A DNA stretch of 64,000 nt. Origin: Castanea sativa. Taxonomy: Eukaryota > Streptophyta > Magnoliopsida > Fagales > Fagaceae. How positions within the stretch are numbered: position 1 is the stretch's first letter; every line of letters begins with the position of its first letter. Shown here in pieces: positions 41,443 to 53,794 of this stretch. Made by a program: the position numbers and the translations under genes. A model generated the notes under the pieces. It was given only the letters and a program-made list of their open reading frames with translations. It was not told the DNA's origin and made no database searches. The stretch lies in contig NC_134013.1 in NCBI RefSeq assembly GCF_040712315.1, positions 58,796,501-58,860,500 of the forward strand. Direction: 5' to 3'.

Positions 41443-41930
41443 CCAGCCTTTATTCTTTCTCTTAGACTTAGTTGTTTTTTTTTTTAACTGTAATATAATT
41501 TGACCTTTTGTCAGCAATTTGCCTCTTCCCGAGGCTTAAATCAATGAAAGTTACAAATATTTTATTCATGATTATGATGTTTGTATCTTTTCCTTGTATG
41601 GTTTCCGTTTTCCTTAGTATTTAATTAGCAATCAACAAAATCAAAAATTACTAAGTCAACAATATTAGTAAAACACCCTTATAATTTCAAAGTCCATACA
41701 TCACAACATAGCAATCATTCACATCATTCCCTATAAACCTAATGATCTTGAGGAAGTAATCAGGTATTGGCCAGACAACAAATAGGTTTGATATACTTAC
41801 AAATGCTTTAAATGATGCTCATGAACTCCCACCTGATAAGATCACTATTTTGGGAGTCTTCAAGATATTCGATCAGAAGGGCTAAACATAATTAAGATCA
41901 ACCTCAAGTGTTAATTGACCCAAAGTGGAT

Positions 41931-42370
41931 GGTCCGAGGAACGAGACATAACTGGGGTTCTATTTAACACTTAGAAAAATGTTGAAAAATATCAATTTAC
42001 TCAAGGTATGTGGTCCGAGGAGTCGCATAGCCAATGTTCTGTTTGATACTTAGAAAAATGTTATGAAGTATTAATTTACCCAAAGTAGATGGTGTGAGGA
42101 ACTAGAATGTTCTATTTAATACTTAGAGATATGTTGAAAAATATCAATTTACTCAAGATATGTGGTCCGAGGAGCCAGACATAGATAATGTTCTGTTTGA
42201 TACTTAGAAAAATAACTTGAAGTGCTAATTTACACAAAGTAGATGGTTCGAGGAACTAGACATAACTAAGGTTCTGTTTAACACTTAAAAAAATGTTGAA
42301 AAATATCAATTTACCTAAGGTATGTGGTCCGGGGAACTAGGCATAGCCAATGTTCTGTTTGATACTTAGC
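41931..42370. repeat. ~80-bp tandem repeat (about 160-bp dimer)
   Basis: Six units starting at 41931, 42012, 42091, 42163, 42245 and 42326 with gg(t)ccgagga(a/g) then tttgatacttagaaaaatg or ttaacacttagaaaaatg. Alternate units resemble each other more. It lies between integrase and the antisense gene. Confidence 0.85.
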
Positions 42371-42439
42371 TATAATGAGAAATGTAACGCATAAAGTAAT
42401 AAGCGATATATAACAGAAAAGACCTTCATTAATAATAAT

Positions 42440-45400
42440 ACCTTCACAAGTTATTTACATTCCAAGGGCGTGGTACATTATTTTCATCTAGATTTTCCAG
42501 ATAATAAGCCCCTATTCCAACTGCAGGGTAATACGATACGACCCTTCCTAGTTGGGCCCTAACTTGCCCCAGGCTAGGTTCTTTGCGGTACCAAAAACTT
42601 TTCTTAATACCAAATTCCCTGGCGCCAGTGGCCTTGATTTCACATTTGAGTCATAGCCTTGTTTGGCTTATGCTAATAGTATGCCAACTGAACATGGTGT
42701 TTTCTCTTCGTTCTTCAATCAAATCTAAGCTCCTCTCTAACAACCCATTATTGCTGCTTGGAGTAAAAGAGTTCATCCTCAGTGTTGGGAAACCAGTTTC
42801 GAGAAGAATTACAGTCTCGGCCCTATAAGTCATTGAAAAGGAGCTCTCCCTTGTGGACCTACGAGGTGCAATCCAATAAGTCCAAAGAACGTGTGGCAAT
42901 TCTTCCACCCATTTTTCTTTAGCATCATCCAACCTCTTCTTAAGCCTATTCACTATTACTTTATTGACAGCTTCAGCCTGTCCATTCCCTTGGGGATAAG
43001 CTGGGGTGGAATATTTGTTTGTAATGCTCAGATCGCAGCAATATCTTCTGAATGCCTTACTATCAAACTGAAGGCCGTTATCTGAAATAAGGGTGTGAGA
43101 AATTCCAAACCCGGAGACAATGTTTTTCAAAACAAATCTTTTTGCATCCAAGTCCCTGATATTTGACAATGGTTCAGCTTCAACCCATTTAGTGAAATAA
43201 TTTGTGCTAACGAGCAGCCACCTCATATTCCTTGTTGCCTTAAGGAAAGGTCCTACAATATCCAAGCCCCATTGAGCAAAAGGCCAAGGGTTGGATAGAG
43301 GATTGAGGACGCCCCCTGGTTGATGAATGTTGGGTGCAAACCTCTGACACTGGTCACACTTCTTCGCATACTCTTGCGCTTCCTTCTGCATATTTGGCCA
43401 CCAGTATCCTTGGGTAAGAGCCCTATGAGACAAGGATCTGCCTCCCGTGTGACTTCCACAAATCCCTTCATGTAATTCTTCTAGAAGTAGCTCCGTTACT
43501 TTAGGGTGTATACATAGCAGGTATGGTATAGAAAAAGAGCGTTTGTACAGCTTTTGGTCCTCAGATAGCCAGAATCGAGGTGCCTTTCTACGTACATTAT
43601 TCGTCTCAGACTTCTCTTCAGGCAAGATGTCTTCCTTAAGGAATAGCACTATGGGATCCATCCAACTAGGTCCTGCCCTGATTTGATGAATTCGGGTTAT
43701 ACCACCTTTAGCCTTAGTAGGCTTGTACAGGTCTTCAACGAGGATAACTCGAGGTAAGCCCTGAGTCGAGGATGTTGCGAGGGTGGCCAAAGAATCAACG
43801 TGGGTATTCTTACTCCTGGGGACTTGTAATAAAGTGAAAGATTCAAATTTCGACTGCAAATGTCTTACCTGATTCAAATCTTGTTGCATTCTCGAATCTC
43901 TGGCCTTCAATTCCCCTTCTACTTGGCCAACAACCAATCTTGAGTTAGAGAACATCTCCACTACCTTTCCTCTCAAGTTCTGGACTATAGTCATCCCAGC
44001 CAACAGGACCTCATATTTAGCTTCATTATTTGTGGCTGAGAAACCCAACCTTAAGGATTTTTCGATAATGATCATCTCGGGAGAAGTTATAACTAAATTC
44101 ACTCCTGATCCTCTTTGATTTGCCGCACCATTCACATACACCTTCCAGGACAAAGGCTCTTGAAAGGCGACCATGCCAACTGATTTTCCATCCATGTTTT
44201 GCTTGTCTTCTTTTTCTTCTACAGAAGGCTCAGCAAACTCGACCACCAGGTCTGCGAGAACTTGACCCTTAACAGAGGTACAAGGCATGTACTTAATATA
44301 AAAAACCCCTAAGATCGTGCCCCATTTAGCAATTCTTCCAGTATAATCAGCACTCCGAAGTAACGATTTAAGTGAAAGTTGAGTTAGGACAACAACTGTA
44401 TGAGATTGGAAGTAGTGGGGGAGCTTTCATGTTGCGTGCACCACGGCCAATCTTGGCTTTTTCCAGTGGTAAGTAACAAACCTCGGCCTCATGCAGTGAT
44501 TTGCTCACATAATAGACTGGCCTTTGCACACCATTGTCAACCCGTACTAGTACCAAGCTCATAGCATGAAAAGCAACATTAATGTATGAAAACAAAACTT
44601 CGTCAATCTTAGGTCTAGACATGATAGGTGGTTGAGAAAGGTATTCTTTCAGTTGCTGGAAGGCCAAGACACACTCCTCAGTCCACTCAAATCCCTTACA
44701 TTTGTTCAACAATTAGAAGAAAGATCTGCATTTGTCGGCTGATTAAGAAATGAATCGGTTTAGGGCAGCAGTTATCTTTGTCAACTTTTGAACCTCTTGG
44801 AGATTCCGAGGTGGCTGTAAATTGTTGATTGCTTTAATCTGGTCAGGATTGACTTCAATACCTCGGTGAGTAACCATATATGCTAAGAATTTTCTTGAAC
44901 TAGCGCCAAAAGAACACTTAGAAGCGTTAAGGCGAAGATTGTGCTTCCTCTATATCCTAAAGATATTCCCTAGATCACCAACATGCTCGGACTATACTTT
45001 ACTCTTGACCACCATATCGTCTATATAAACCTCAATGTTCTTTCCTAGCTGTGGCTTAAACATCTTGGTTATCATCCTCTGATAGGTAGCCCCTACATTT
45101 TTTAAGCCAAAGGGCATCACTTTGTAGTGATAATTTCCCGTACGAGTGACAAAGGTAGTTTTCTCTTGATCATCCAGTGCCAAGGGTATTTGATGATATC
45201 CTTAAAAGGCATCTAGAAAACTCATCCTAGGATGCCCAACAGTGGCATCCACCAATTGATTTATACGAGGCATTGGAAAGGGGTCCTTGGGGGGAAGCTT
45301 TGTTTAAATCTGTGAAGTCTACACATACTCACAATTTCCCATTCTTCTTTTTCACTACCACTGTATTAGCCAACCACTCAGGATAAAATACCTTCTTGAT

Positions 45401-45692
45401 AGCCCTTGCTTGTTTGAGTTTGGACAGCCTCAGAATGCTCTTTTGATGATCACCGAGGTGGTTGCTTCCTCGGTGTGATAGTTGGGTTGATGTTCAAATG
45501 AGGACAAATGAAGCGTGGATCCACCCTTAGGGCCTCGTAAGCGCTCCAAGCAAAGACATCAATGTTTTCCCTAAGAAACATTATCAACTCGTCCTTCTCC
45601 TGAGGAGGCAGTTGAGCTCTGACCTGAAAGTACTTCTCCTTATCGTTGCCTATAATAACCTTTTCCAACCTTTCACACTCTACCATCTCCAT
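42440..45692 (-). pseudogene. pol (RT, RNase H, aRNH, integrase) of the second retrotransposon
   Basis: Pieces in several frames: pre-RT 45692-45450; RT 45183-44992 with MPFGLKNVGATYQR and YIDD; connection RNase H 44712-44368; then a long open frame 44288-42651 with the second RNase H and integrase (HHCC finger HEGICGSH, CDQCQR). The integrase C-terminus is recognisable to about 42440 but full of stops. Catalytic positions are damaged: the second RNase H reads YVNGAAN and FSNSRLV where Asp is expected, and the first integrase Asp reads Asn (VSTNYFTKW). The second Asp (ISDNGLQF) and Glu (GQAEAVNK) remain. Confidence 0.88.
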
Positions 45693-45725
45693 TGAATTCC
45701 CAGATAATACCAGCTCCTTTGATTG

Positions 45726-47751
45726 CTACAAACTTTGCTCATTTGACGCCGATGACTCTCCTTTAGCCTGATGTCTAATTGCGGCCACCAAACATTGCCT
45801 AGTCATAGATTGACTTCCTATCAACTCCTTAACTTGACCACCAGATGGATATCTCACCTTTAAATGCAAGATAGAAGAGACAGCCCCCAAGGCATGAAGC
45901 CAAGGTCTTGCTAGGATGGCTGTGTAAGAAGAAAACGCATTTACCACGATGAAATTTACCTCTACCACCTCTGATCCAGCTTGCACTGGCAATTTGATTT
46001 TTCCCATTGGTACGACTACCTTCCCATCAAAGCCTACTAAGGGTGAATCGTAACTGGTTAAATCTCCAGTCTTCAGTCCCAGCCCTCTATACAGGTCAGG
46101 GTATATAATCTCTGTCCCACTCCCTTGATCAACCATTACCCTCTTTACATCATACCCTCCTATCCTAAGAGTAATCACCAATGCCTCGTCATGTGGCTGT
46201 AAAGTACTAGCCTTATCATCATTAGAAAAACTCAGCGCTGGACGGACCCTTGTCCTGCTCCTCTTTGATTCTGGGAAGGATGTCTCTACAGGTGGTTGGG
46301 CTACGGATAACACCCTGGAGTAGTGAGAACCAACCCCCCCCCCCCTCTCGGGGCAGCAAGAATGACATTGATTGTGCCTAAAGGCGATTTCAAAGAAGCA
46401 TCCCTTTGAAATCCCGATCCGGCTGGGAGTCCCTGCCCGTTGAAGTGATACAGAAATTGCTTTAACTTGCCAATGCAGACAAGCTGGTGTAGATGGTTCC
46501 ATAGAGCTCGACAATCCTCGGTTGTATGCCCTCGCTCCTGGTGGTATTGACAATGAAGGTTTTGGTTGCGCTTTGTGGGGTCTCCTCCCATTTTATTGGG
46601 CCATTGAAAGAAATGTTCATTCTTGATTTTTTCTAAGATTTGATGCATTGGCTCTCGAAACAACGCGTTAACCACCTGTGGTGCAACACCTACCTCAGAT
46701 TGCCTTGAAAAATCTCGCCAAGGACGATTATTGTTGTACTTATCCAACCTAAAGTCCCTTCTATTCTGAGAGACCACCTTCGCTTTACCCTTTACTAACT
46801 GCTAGTCCTCCTTGACCCTTTTATACTTATCAATGCGGTCCATGAGCTGGCATACATTACTAACTGGTTTCCCTGTTAATGACTTCCTTAGGCCATGCTC
46901 GGCAGGTAGGCCGACCTTGAAAGTTCTTATGGCCACATCATCAAAGTTCCCATTAATCTCATTGAACATCTCCTAGTATATGTCTGAGTATGTTTTTAAA
47001 GTCTCCCATTCTCGCATGGTTATAGACAGCAGGGAATGTAAAGGTCGAGGAACCCTACTAAATGTAATGAAGTGAGATCCAAGCGCCTGAGTAAGTTCCT
47101 TTAAAGAATCAATAGAACTAGCCCTAAGCTGTCAAACCACCCTATTGCCACAGGTTCCAAACTGGAGGGGAAGATTTTGCACATCAGAGTCTCATTCTTG
47201 GAATGCACAGCCATCCACTGATTGAAATGACTCACATGCTCCATAGGGTCTATTCGACCATTATATAGGGTAAATGTTGGTTGAGTGAAACGCCGAGGAA
47301 GTTTTCCTACGTCAATTCTGCGCTTGAAGGGTGATTTAGAAATCTGGTTCAACGCTCTGCTCATAGCATCATTCCCCAGGCCCCTGCATGGTGAATTCCT
47401 ATCCCTACGATCATGAGGGTTGTCCCTTTCATACGAGAGAGACTCACTAGGGGGAGTCCTTGATTTGGGCCTATAACTGCTATCCCCACCATCATCAGAA
47501 GAAGGGTCAGAAATGGAAGGAGTCTGCTTTCGTCGTTCGTGACATAACTTCCTTTTCAAATGATTGATCTCTAGTTGCATGGCCCTGACACTATTCACAT
47601 GAGAAACGTGGCCTCCACCCCGAGACTAGCTTGTGTCAGTATGGGTGGTGTGCACACTCCCTTCCCGGACCCCTTTTTTTTCAAGATTAAGGGGATGATC
47701 TTGATGTTGGGACCCTAAGGACTCTACCCGGTGGGGACCTGAATCCATCAT
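45726..47751 (-). pseudogene. gag and protease of the second retrotransposon
   Basis: From ATG at about 47751 (MMDSGPHRVESLGSQHQD), with an early in-frame TAG near 47632. Gag pieces: 47598-47101 (PTFTLYNGRIDPMEHVSHFN) and 46777-46301, which includes a knuckle CQYHQERGHTTEDC. The protease lies in 46553-45726 with MVDQGSGTEIIY at the active site (DQG). Several frameshifts separate the pieces. A run of 10 C at 46337-46346 is probably one of the slip sites. Confidence 0.85.
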
Positions 47752-47785
47752 AACTGGATGTTACACTCACTTAAACACTAAGAAA

Positions 47786-47805
47786 TTCCCATAGACGACA
47801 CCAAT
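47786..47805 (-). promoter_or_regulatory. Primer-binding site of the second retrotransposon
   Basis: On the minus strand attggtgtcgtctatgggaa follows the 5' LTR directly. It has the look of plant gypsy primer sites (TGGTGCCGTCTGTGGGAA-like); tRNA not assigned. Confidence 0.55.
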
Positions 47806-48548
47806 TGTAAGGATACGCTTTGCACCTAAGCCTAAAATAGGAAGGGACTAGACCCAAAAAGCCCAATACAATGAATTTGTAGAGAGTGTGTTAGAAATCG
47901 AGGTTCCAATGAGTGTAGGTAACAATGACAATGGGCTAAGATGGAATAGTTTGTATAGTGTAAACTGTCCTCGAACTCAAGCCGAGAAGGTCGATTCTTA
48001 TATTTTCTTCTTCTTAAAGTCAGAATTACAGATATTCTTATGAAGTCTACAGTGTTTTTCTTTCTTACTTTTTTTCCCAATCCCCTTCTTTTGGGGGTTT
48101 CCTTTCCTTTTATACTCCCCCTCCACCTTTTTCTACCCTCCACGTATGGATCAGATTGCCGGGCTGGATACTAGTCCCATCAGCACCTTCCTGAAGCTTT
48201 TGAAGATATTTGTAAGGCTGAACACTACTACTCAGGCATCACTTCCTCATTAATGCGATCAGAGAGTTAGCTGCAGAGCATTCAATGCTGTAGCAGCAGC
48301 TTTTCCTTTATATATTTCACAGTCTTTCCTTGTCCTCTACTCTTACCATGTAAATCCTTACAAATAGGATCTCCTAGAAAGTTGCTTTTGGGTGATAGAC
48401 CACCCCTAGCAACCTCGGCTTTACCCCGCTGAGGAAGTATTCCTCCTCGGAAGATAATTTCTTGTCTTTGGACTACTTAGTGTCCTCGGATCGGGCCTCT
48501 GGCCCAACAGATACATAGATATGTACTCCTGGGCCCATTACTCCTACA
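47806..48548 (-). repeat. 5' LTR of the second retrotransposon
   Basis: 743 bp matching 37443-38185 with scattered substitutions and no length change. Confidence 0.93.
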
Positions 48549-48612
48549 AGACACGTGGCGCAAAATTGAGAATACAATTAAAATTTAATTGGATTTTCTC
48601 TATGTTTTTGGC

Positions 48613-48618
<6 letters not shown>

Positions 48619-48679
<61 letters not shown>
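48619..48679. repeat. (TA)n tract, left part
   Basis: About 30 TA units, resuming at 49350-49376 after the solo LTR. Confidence 0.95.
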
Positions 48680-48682
<3 letters not shown>

Positions 48683-49345
48683 GGGGAGTAAAAGGACCCA
48701 AGTGGGCATATGGGCCTTTGGGCTGTAACATGGAGGGCCGACCTGCTCCAAGATTAAACTCTATGAGTTGGCCCATACGCCGAGGGTCCGAGGATACAGC
48801 CGAGGGAGAGTTTCACCTCGGACAGATCTAAGAGAACTTAAGATTTCATTATAAAGGTCAAGGCACAACTCTGGAAAGACTAGTGGTTAAAAGGGGACAT
48901 CCTGAATCTTCTAGATGCACCAGTATTAAAGAAAATATCAAGAGCAAAGGCTGCCACCTCCGCATTAAAGGCTCTGCACCTACCTCCCTGGCCGCATTAA
49001 TGGGGAGGTGACCCCTGAACAGTGAGGGGGAAACTTCTAGTCACTGTTCAAAAAGTATCAGGGAAGGAAGTATAAAAGGGGGTTGGGGGAACGAAGAAAG
49101 AAGGAAAAAATGGTAATCTTTGAGGAAGAAAGAGAAATAATAAAGAAGTAGTCCTCAGTTAGAGTCCGAGGAGATTCATTGCACTTATTGTTCGTTATTT
49201 ACCTGTATTTGTTTATAAAAACCTGGTATCCAGCTCCCAATACTTCTAACCTAGGTTTCAAGCCCACACTCTACAAATTTTATTGTTTAAGGCTCATTGG
49301 GCCTGAGCTTGTGATTTTCTTTGGGTCCAGGTGCAATTATGCACT

Positions 49346-49349
<4 letters not shown>
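48680..49349 (+). mobile_element. Solo LTR in a (TA)n tract
   Basis: 670 bp from tgtggggagtaaaaggacc to gcaattatgcacttaca, flanked by tatat on both sides (48675-48679 and 49350-49354). Because the site is TA-repeat, this duplication is supportive, not decisive. A TATA-like tataaaaggggg sits near 49071. No internal region or partner LTR. Its ccgagg-rich text resembles the tandem repeats of the second retrotransposon's family style but is a different LTR. Confidence 0.75.
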
Positions 49350-49376
<27 letters not shown>

Positions 49377-49379
<3 letters not shown>

Positions 49380-49606
49380 CTTGAGATAAAATCCAATTAA
49401 ATTCTAAATTAGATTCCAATTGTTGTCTAATTTTGTGCCACATGTCCTATTTAAGGTTTTTATTTTTATTTTTTTATAACTTATGTTCTAGGTGAGTTAA
49501 TGTTGTACAAAAGACAAAGAGTTTAATATAAATAAACCATCAAAAACCCAATAAATAAAAGAAGAAAGAGTAAACTAGCGTGTATATCCAAAAAAAACTA
49601 AAATAA

Positions 49607-49654
<48 letters not shown>

Positions 49655-50534
49655 AAACTCATCTATGACTTTAAAAATATGTATATCTTACACTAGGTAT
49701 ACTTTGAACTCATATATGTGTGTGTGTGCGCATGTGTGTGCGCGCGCGCGCGCGTAATTGTAATTGTTTTTTATAGTAATGTTTATATGCATGAGTTGTA
49801 CACTAGTATATATTTAAAGCCAAAGTTAAGGAAAAATTCAATTAGATCCAAAATTAGATTTTAATTGTGAGCTAATTTTGTGTCATATGTCCACTAAAAT
49901 TTTTAATTTTTGTGCCAAGTGAGTTAACAAGTGCAAAATACTAAAAATCTAATATTAATGAAATATAGAAATAAAAAACTAATCATATATCTACTCAACA
50001 AAAATTACCAGACTTTCTATCTTATTAATTAAAATTTTTAATAAAAATAATTATAAGTAGTATTAAACTTATGCAGGGATTTTAATATGCATCTAATTGC
50101 ATTTATTTTTTCTAATAATTCAATCAATATTTTGTATATTTTTGTGATTAAAAAAATGTATTTATTTTTAAATGCATTCCACGCATACCCATGAATTACA
50201 TGCTAGTTGGTATGAAAGCAAATAAAAATTGTTTTTGTGTACCATAATTGGTACATCATTGTCGTTGTGGTTGATAACTTGATTGTGTGTTGGGTTTATT
50301 GAAAATCTGAGTTTATTTTGAAAACACGGGAATCGCGTGTCAACTCACATAATCAAGTTCAACAGGAAGAGCCAAAGATAAATAATGATAGTTGATTGAA
50401 CCGGAAATCATGTTTGAGAGAGAGAGAGAGAGAGAGATATTTATTGAGCTACTATAAGTGTGTATTTGGCTCCAGCTTAAAAAGTTAGCTTATTTTACTA
50501 TTCAGTTTATTTTTGCTACTATTTATTAGCCCCA
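49377..50534. other. Noncoding AT-rich stretch with simple repeats
   Basis: Contains modules of the repeat at 37141, a (GA)n run (49614-49650), an alternating purine-pyrimidine GT/GC run (49722-49755) and another (GA)n run (50412-50437). No gene seen. Confidence 0.65.
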
Positions 50535-50918
50535 CTGCACTTTGAAGATCTTCAAGCCATTTGAATGTTCTTCAAGTTTTTCAAAGATGCTTCAAGTTCT
50601 TCAAAGATTCTTGAGACACAATTTCTCTAGAGCTTAGGCCTCTTGAAAACTTCCTCCTCAAAATGAGAGGGGATGTCCTCTATTTATAGTGATTTTAGAG
50701 GATAAGCTCCACTTTGAGTTGATATGCTTGAAAGTATGAAGCAGACTTTCGATTGGCCCAAATTTTTCTTAGAGATAATTATCTCTATTTATCTATATCA
50801 TATTTTGATAAAGATAATAATCAACAAAGATAAATCATTATCTATTTTTAATTTATTTTAATAAAGATAATTATCTATCAATTTTGACTAGAAAATTTAT
50901 CTTTATTTTAATTGGTAG
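50535..50918 (-). repeat. Inverted LTR fragment of the copy 1 Tat family
   Basis: The complement matches LTR positions about 180-550: gaggacatcccctctcattt, ctataaatagaggacatcc and gataattatctctaagaa are all present. Both LTR ends are missing, so this is a truncated relic. Confidence 0.85.
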
Positions 50919-52969
50919 ACATCACATATTTACTTATAATTAACAATTGATGTTAGAATGGTTTTAGTATGTTATCTTTTCTATATAAGTAGTAAGTACA
51001 ATATTATATTATTCTCAGTTTCAACATGTCCTTTTAGTTACCATTATTAATTATTACAAAGGGCAGTCTTCAAACAATGATTTTCACTCCATTAAAAGTC
51101 ACCATTTTCTCAAAGAATCTCAAATAGGGTGGGGAAAGGGGCACTAATAGAAACAGTTGATGCAAAGGAAATGGAATTGTTGGGCACAATACAGAAGTGA
51201 GTGGGGATTACTGAACCTGGTGCGCGGCTGGTAAAAAGATGGCGACATATATTCTATTCTATTCTATATTATTATTACCCCTCAGGTTTACCTTTTAAGC
51301 CACTCAAAATGATGTTGGTTTGATCACATTCATAGCTCATGCTTAAGTGATTTTTTTTTTTAAGTGCCCTAGATTTTTAAAGAGCCGAATTAATTCTCAG
51401 AATTAATTTCTATAATCTACCGATCATGCCAAAGTAATTGACAATTTGACACACCGTTTCGTAGCTCTCTGCACAGAAGACATCAGATGAGCTAAGAAAA
51501 ACGTTTTATGCATATTTTGTATCAACTTTATTTAACTTTTTGTTGATTACTTTTGATGAAAATATTCTTTGAAAAAATGAAATCATTTTGATTGGGACAA
51601 GGATTTCTTTAAATCAGTTTGGAAGATTCTCCTTTAACTCGCTATAATTTATAAAACTATTCACATAAACCATTTAAATAAACAGTATGACTCATTAAAA
51701 TGGTCATCTAATCAAAAGTACATGTAAATAGCTTTTTTAACCATCACACAATAGATTAGAAAAAGTTTTGCAACCTTATTTCTTCTGGGAATTCTCTCTT
51801 TCTTTGGATTTAATTTTTTATGCCTTCTCTACTCTTCAAATTTCTTTTTCTTTTAAATGAGGGTATCTTGAGCTCATCAAAATATTACATGAAAAAACTG
51901 CTTAAAGGGTGGCTCCAAAATATTAGTAAAAAGTCTCAAATTTGACATATGTTTTAAGAACATAGAGAATATCCAATTCAACGGTTAGATTTTCAAAATA
52001 TATAGCAATATTAATTTGTTCAGTAAGAGTTGTAGCTTTGTGTTACAACTTAATTAATTTGTAGCCAAACCTTGTCCTTAAACTTTAGTCCCCTTAACAA
52101 TATATTAGGTCATTCCAAAAAAAAATCCAAGAAAAATTTTACTTAATTAAAATTTTAAAAGGGATGTAGCTTGCAACATTGATAAGAGACTATTATGTAA
52201 TGATTTCAAAATTAGAAAATTCATAGAAGAAAATTGTAAGACTTTACGTGTTTGCACATATGTGTGTGTGTGTGTGTTTTTTTATTGTCATCAATATACG
52301 AAGTTTTCTTTTTATTAGATTTTGTATAATTTATGTTTCTTAATGACCACTCTCAAAAAAGTTTTTGGATCAGCCACTAGACAAACAATATTTTTACCTT
52401 CTTTTTAAGAAATAAAAATGTAACTCTTATTTAGTGGTCTAAAAATATATTCAGCGAGTGAATAAGAATTAATCAAAGCAAGAGGGATTTCTAATTTTAA
52501 CAAAGCATGCACAGTGTTTTAAGAAAGAAATTTATTGCATGTAAAAATAAAAAAAAAAATCATTCAAGTGCTACATAACTTCTAGTCAAAATTCATTTTT
52601 CAACAGTTTAAAATTTTCAAATAATAATGATAATAATAATATTGCATTTTTTCAAAAAATTTTAATCAACAATAATTTTGATGAGCATATAGAAGCCATA
52701 AAATCTGATAGGAGCTGAATAGTACTAGCAGGTTGGTTTGGTTGGGTGCACATGCAGCATAGTGAATAAGAGATTGAGCTTTTGAGCTAGCTATATGAGT
52801 TGGTAGATTGTTGAGATTGGCGGTAGAGTCAGTGACAGTTAGAATTAGTGAGTGCCTAGCAACTTGTAACAGAATGTATAACTATATATGCTTGATAGTT
52901 GATTAGCTAATATAAATAGCTATGGTTACTTGTAATTCACCATCTTGAAAAATACTATGCAAATACTTA

Positions 52970-53003
<34 letters not shown>

Positions 53004-53627
53004 GTTCCCTCAAAGAACTACTCATATTCTTCTTAAATCTATAAAAACTAGTGGGTTCTTATCAAAATATCAAATAGTGGATTCAAAAAAATTACTAATA
53101 TTGATCTTATAATTTTTTATGAAATGGTGTAAGATGATAGAAAAGTTATACAACTTGAATTTTAGTTTCTATATACACAAGTATAAAATATTTATACATA
53201 CATGCAAAGCAAACCTCTCTTAAAGTTTTTTTTTTTTCTTGGAGTTAAACTGCTCTTTACAGTTTACACCTTTGGTGTGACTTCTATATCAGTCCATCAA
53301 CTTTCTAGCATGCAATTTACACCATGGACTGCTACAATATACTAATTTGTCTCTTCTATATGGTCCGTCACGTATTTTGACTTGATATGTTAGAAACAAC
53401 TTCTTCTTCTTCTTCTTCTTCTTCTTTTTTTTTTTTTTGCTTTTCAAAATGACGTTATCTTTGGATAAGTTAATGGCAATATCCTATCAAAAAAAAAAAA
53501 AAAAGTTAATGGCAATATTTTAACGTATATATGTTGATGGAATGGACACATCAATATTGTTGTCAAAATATTTGAGGGTATAAATTATAAATTTTCATAA
53601 CAGACCACCCTAAACACCATATCATAT
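50919..53627. other. Noncoding AT-rich stretch
   Basis: No gene recognised. 52690-53010 has a possible LTR-like promoter layout (tataaatagctatgg near 52911 then a (TC)n run at 52975-53000), low confidence. Simple repeats: (TG)n 52260-52277 and (CTT)n 53399-53425. Confidence 0.5.
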
Positions 53628-53789
53628 ATGAAAAATTATTGTGTACTACCGGAGTACTATAAATGCATACTCCCTCCTATCACATAAATGGTGGGTCTCA
53701 CTAATTAAATTCATGGTGAGACCCACCATTCATGTGAGACGGGGGAGTACGTATTTATGATACTCTGGGAGTACTTAATAATTTTTCAT
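53628..53789. mobile_element. Palindromic MITE, 162 bp
   Basis: Begins atgaaaaattatt and ends aataatttttcat. The arms pair almost throughout, including an exact inner stem ggtgggtctcac / gtgagacccacc around ~14 nt. Flanked by catat on both sides (53623-53627 and 53790-53794). Confidence 0.8.
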
Positions 53790-53794
53790 CATAT

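Larger units (their letters stand above)
37443..48548 (-). mobile_element. Second Tat-type Ty3/gypsy retrotransposon, minus strand, decayed
   Basis: 11,106 bp with 743-bp LTRs at 37443-38185 (3') and 47806-48548 (5') and a perfect 5-bp target duplication agaca (37438-37442 and 48549-48553). The LTRs differ at many sites (several percent by eye), so the insertion is much older than copy 1. Minus-strand order: primer site, gag, protease, RT, RNase H, archaeal-type RNase H, integrase, tandem repeats, antisense gene (plus strand), polypurine tract, LTR. All coding parts are broken. Confidence 0.93.

Noticed and set aside
49179..49379. 66-residue frame ending in Tyr-Ile repeats
   Set aside because: Reads from the solo LTR into the (TA)n tract.
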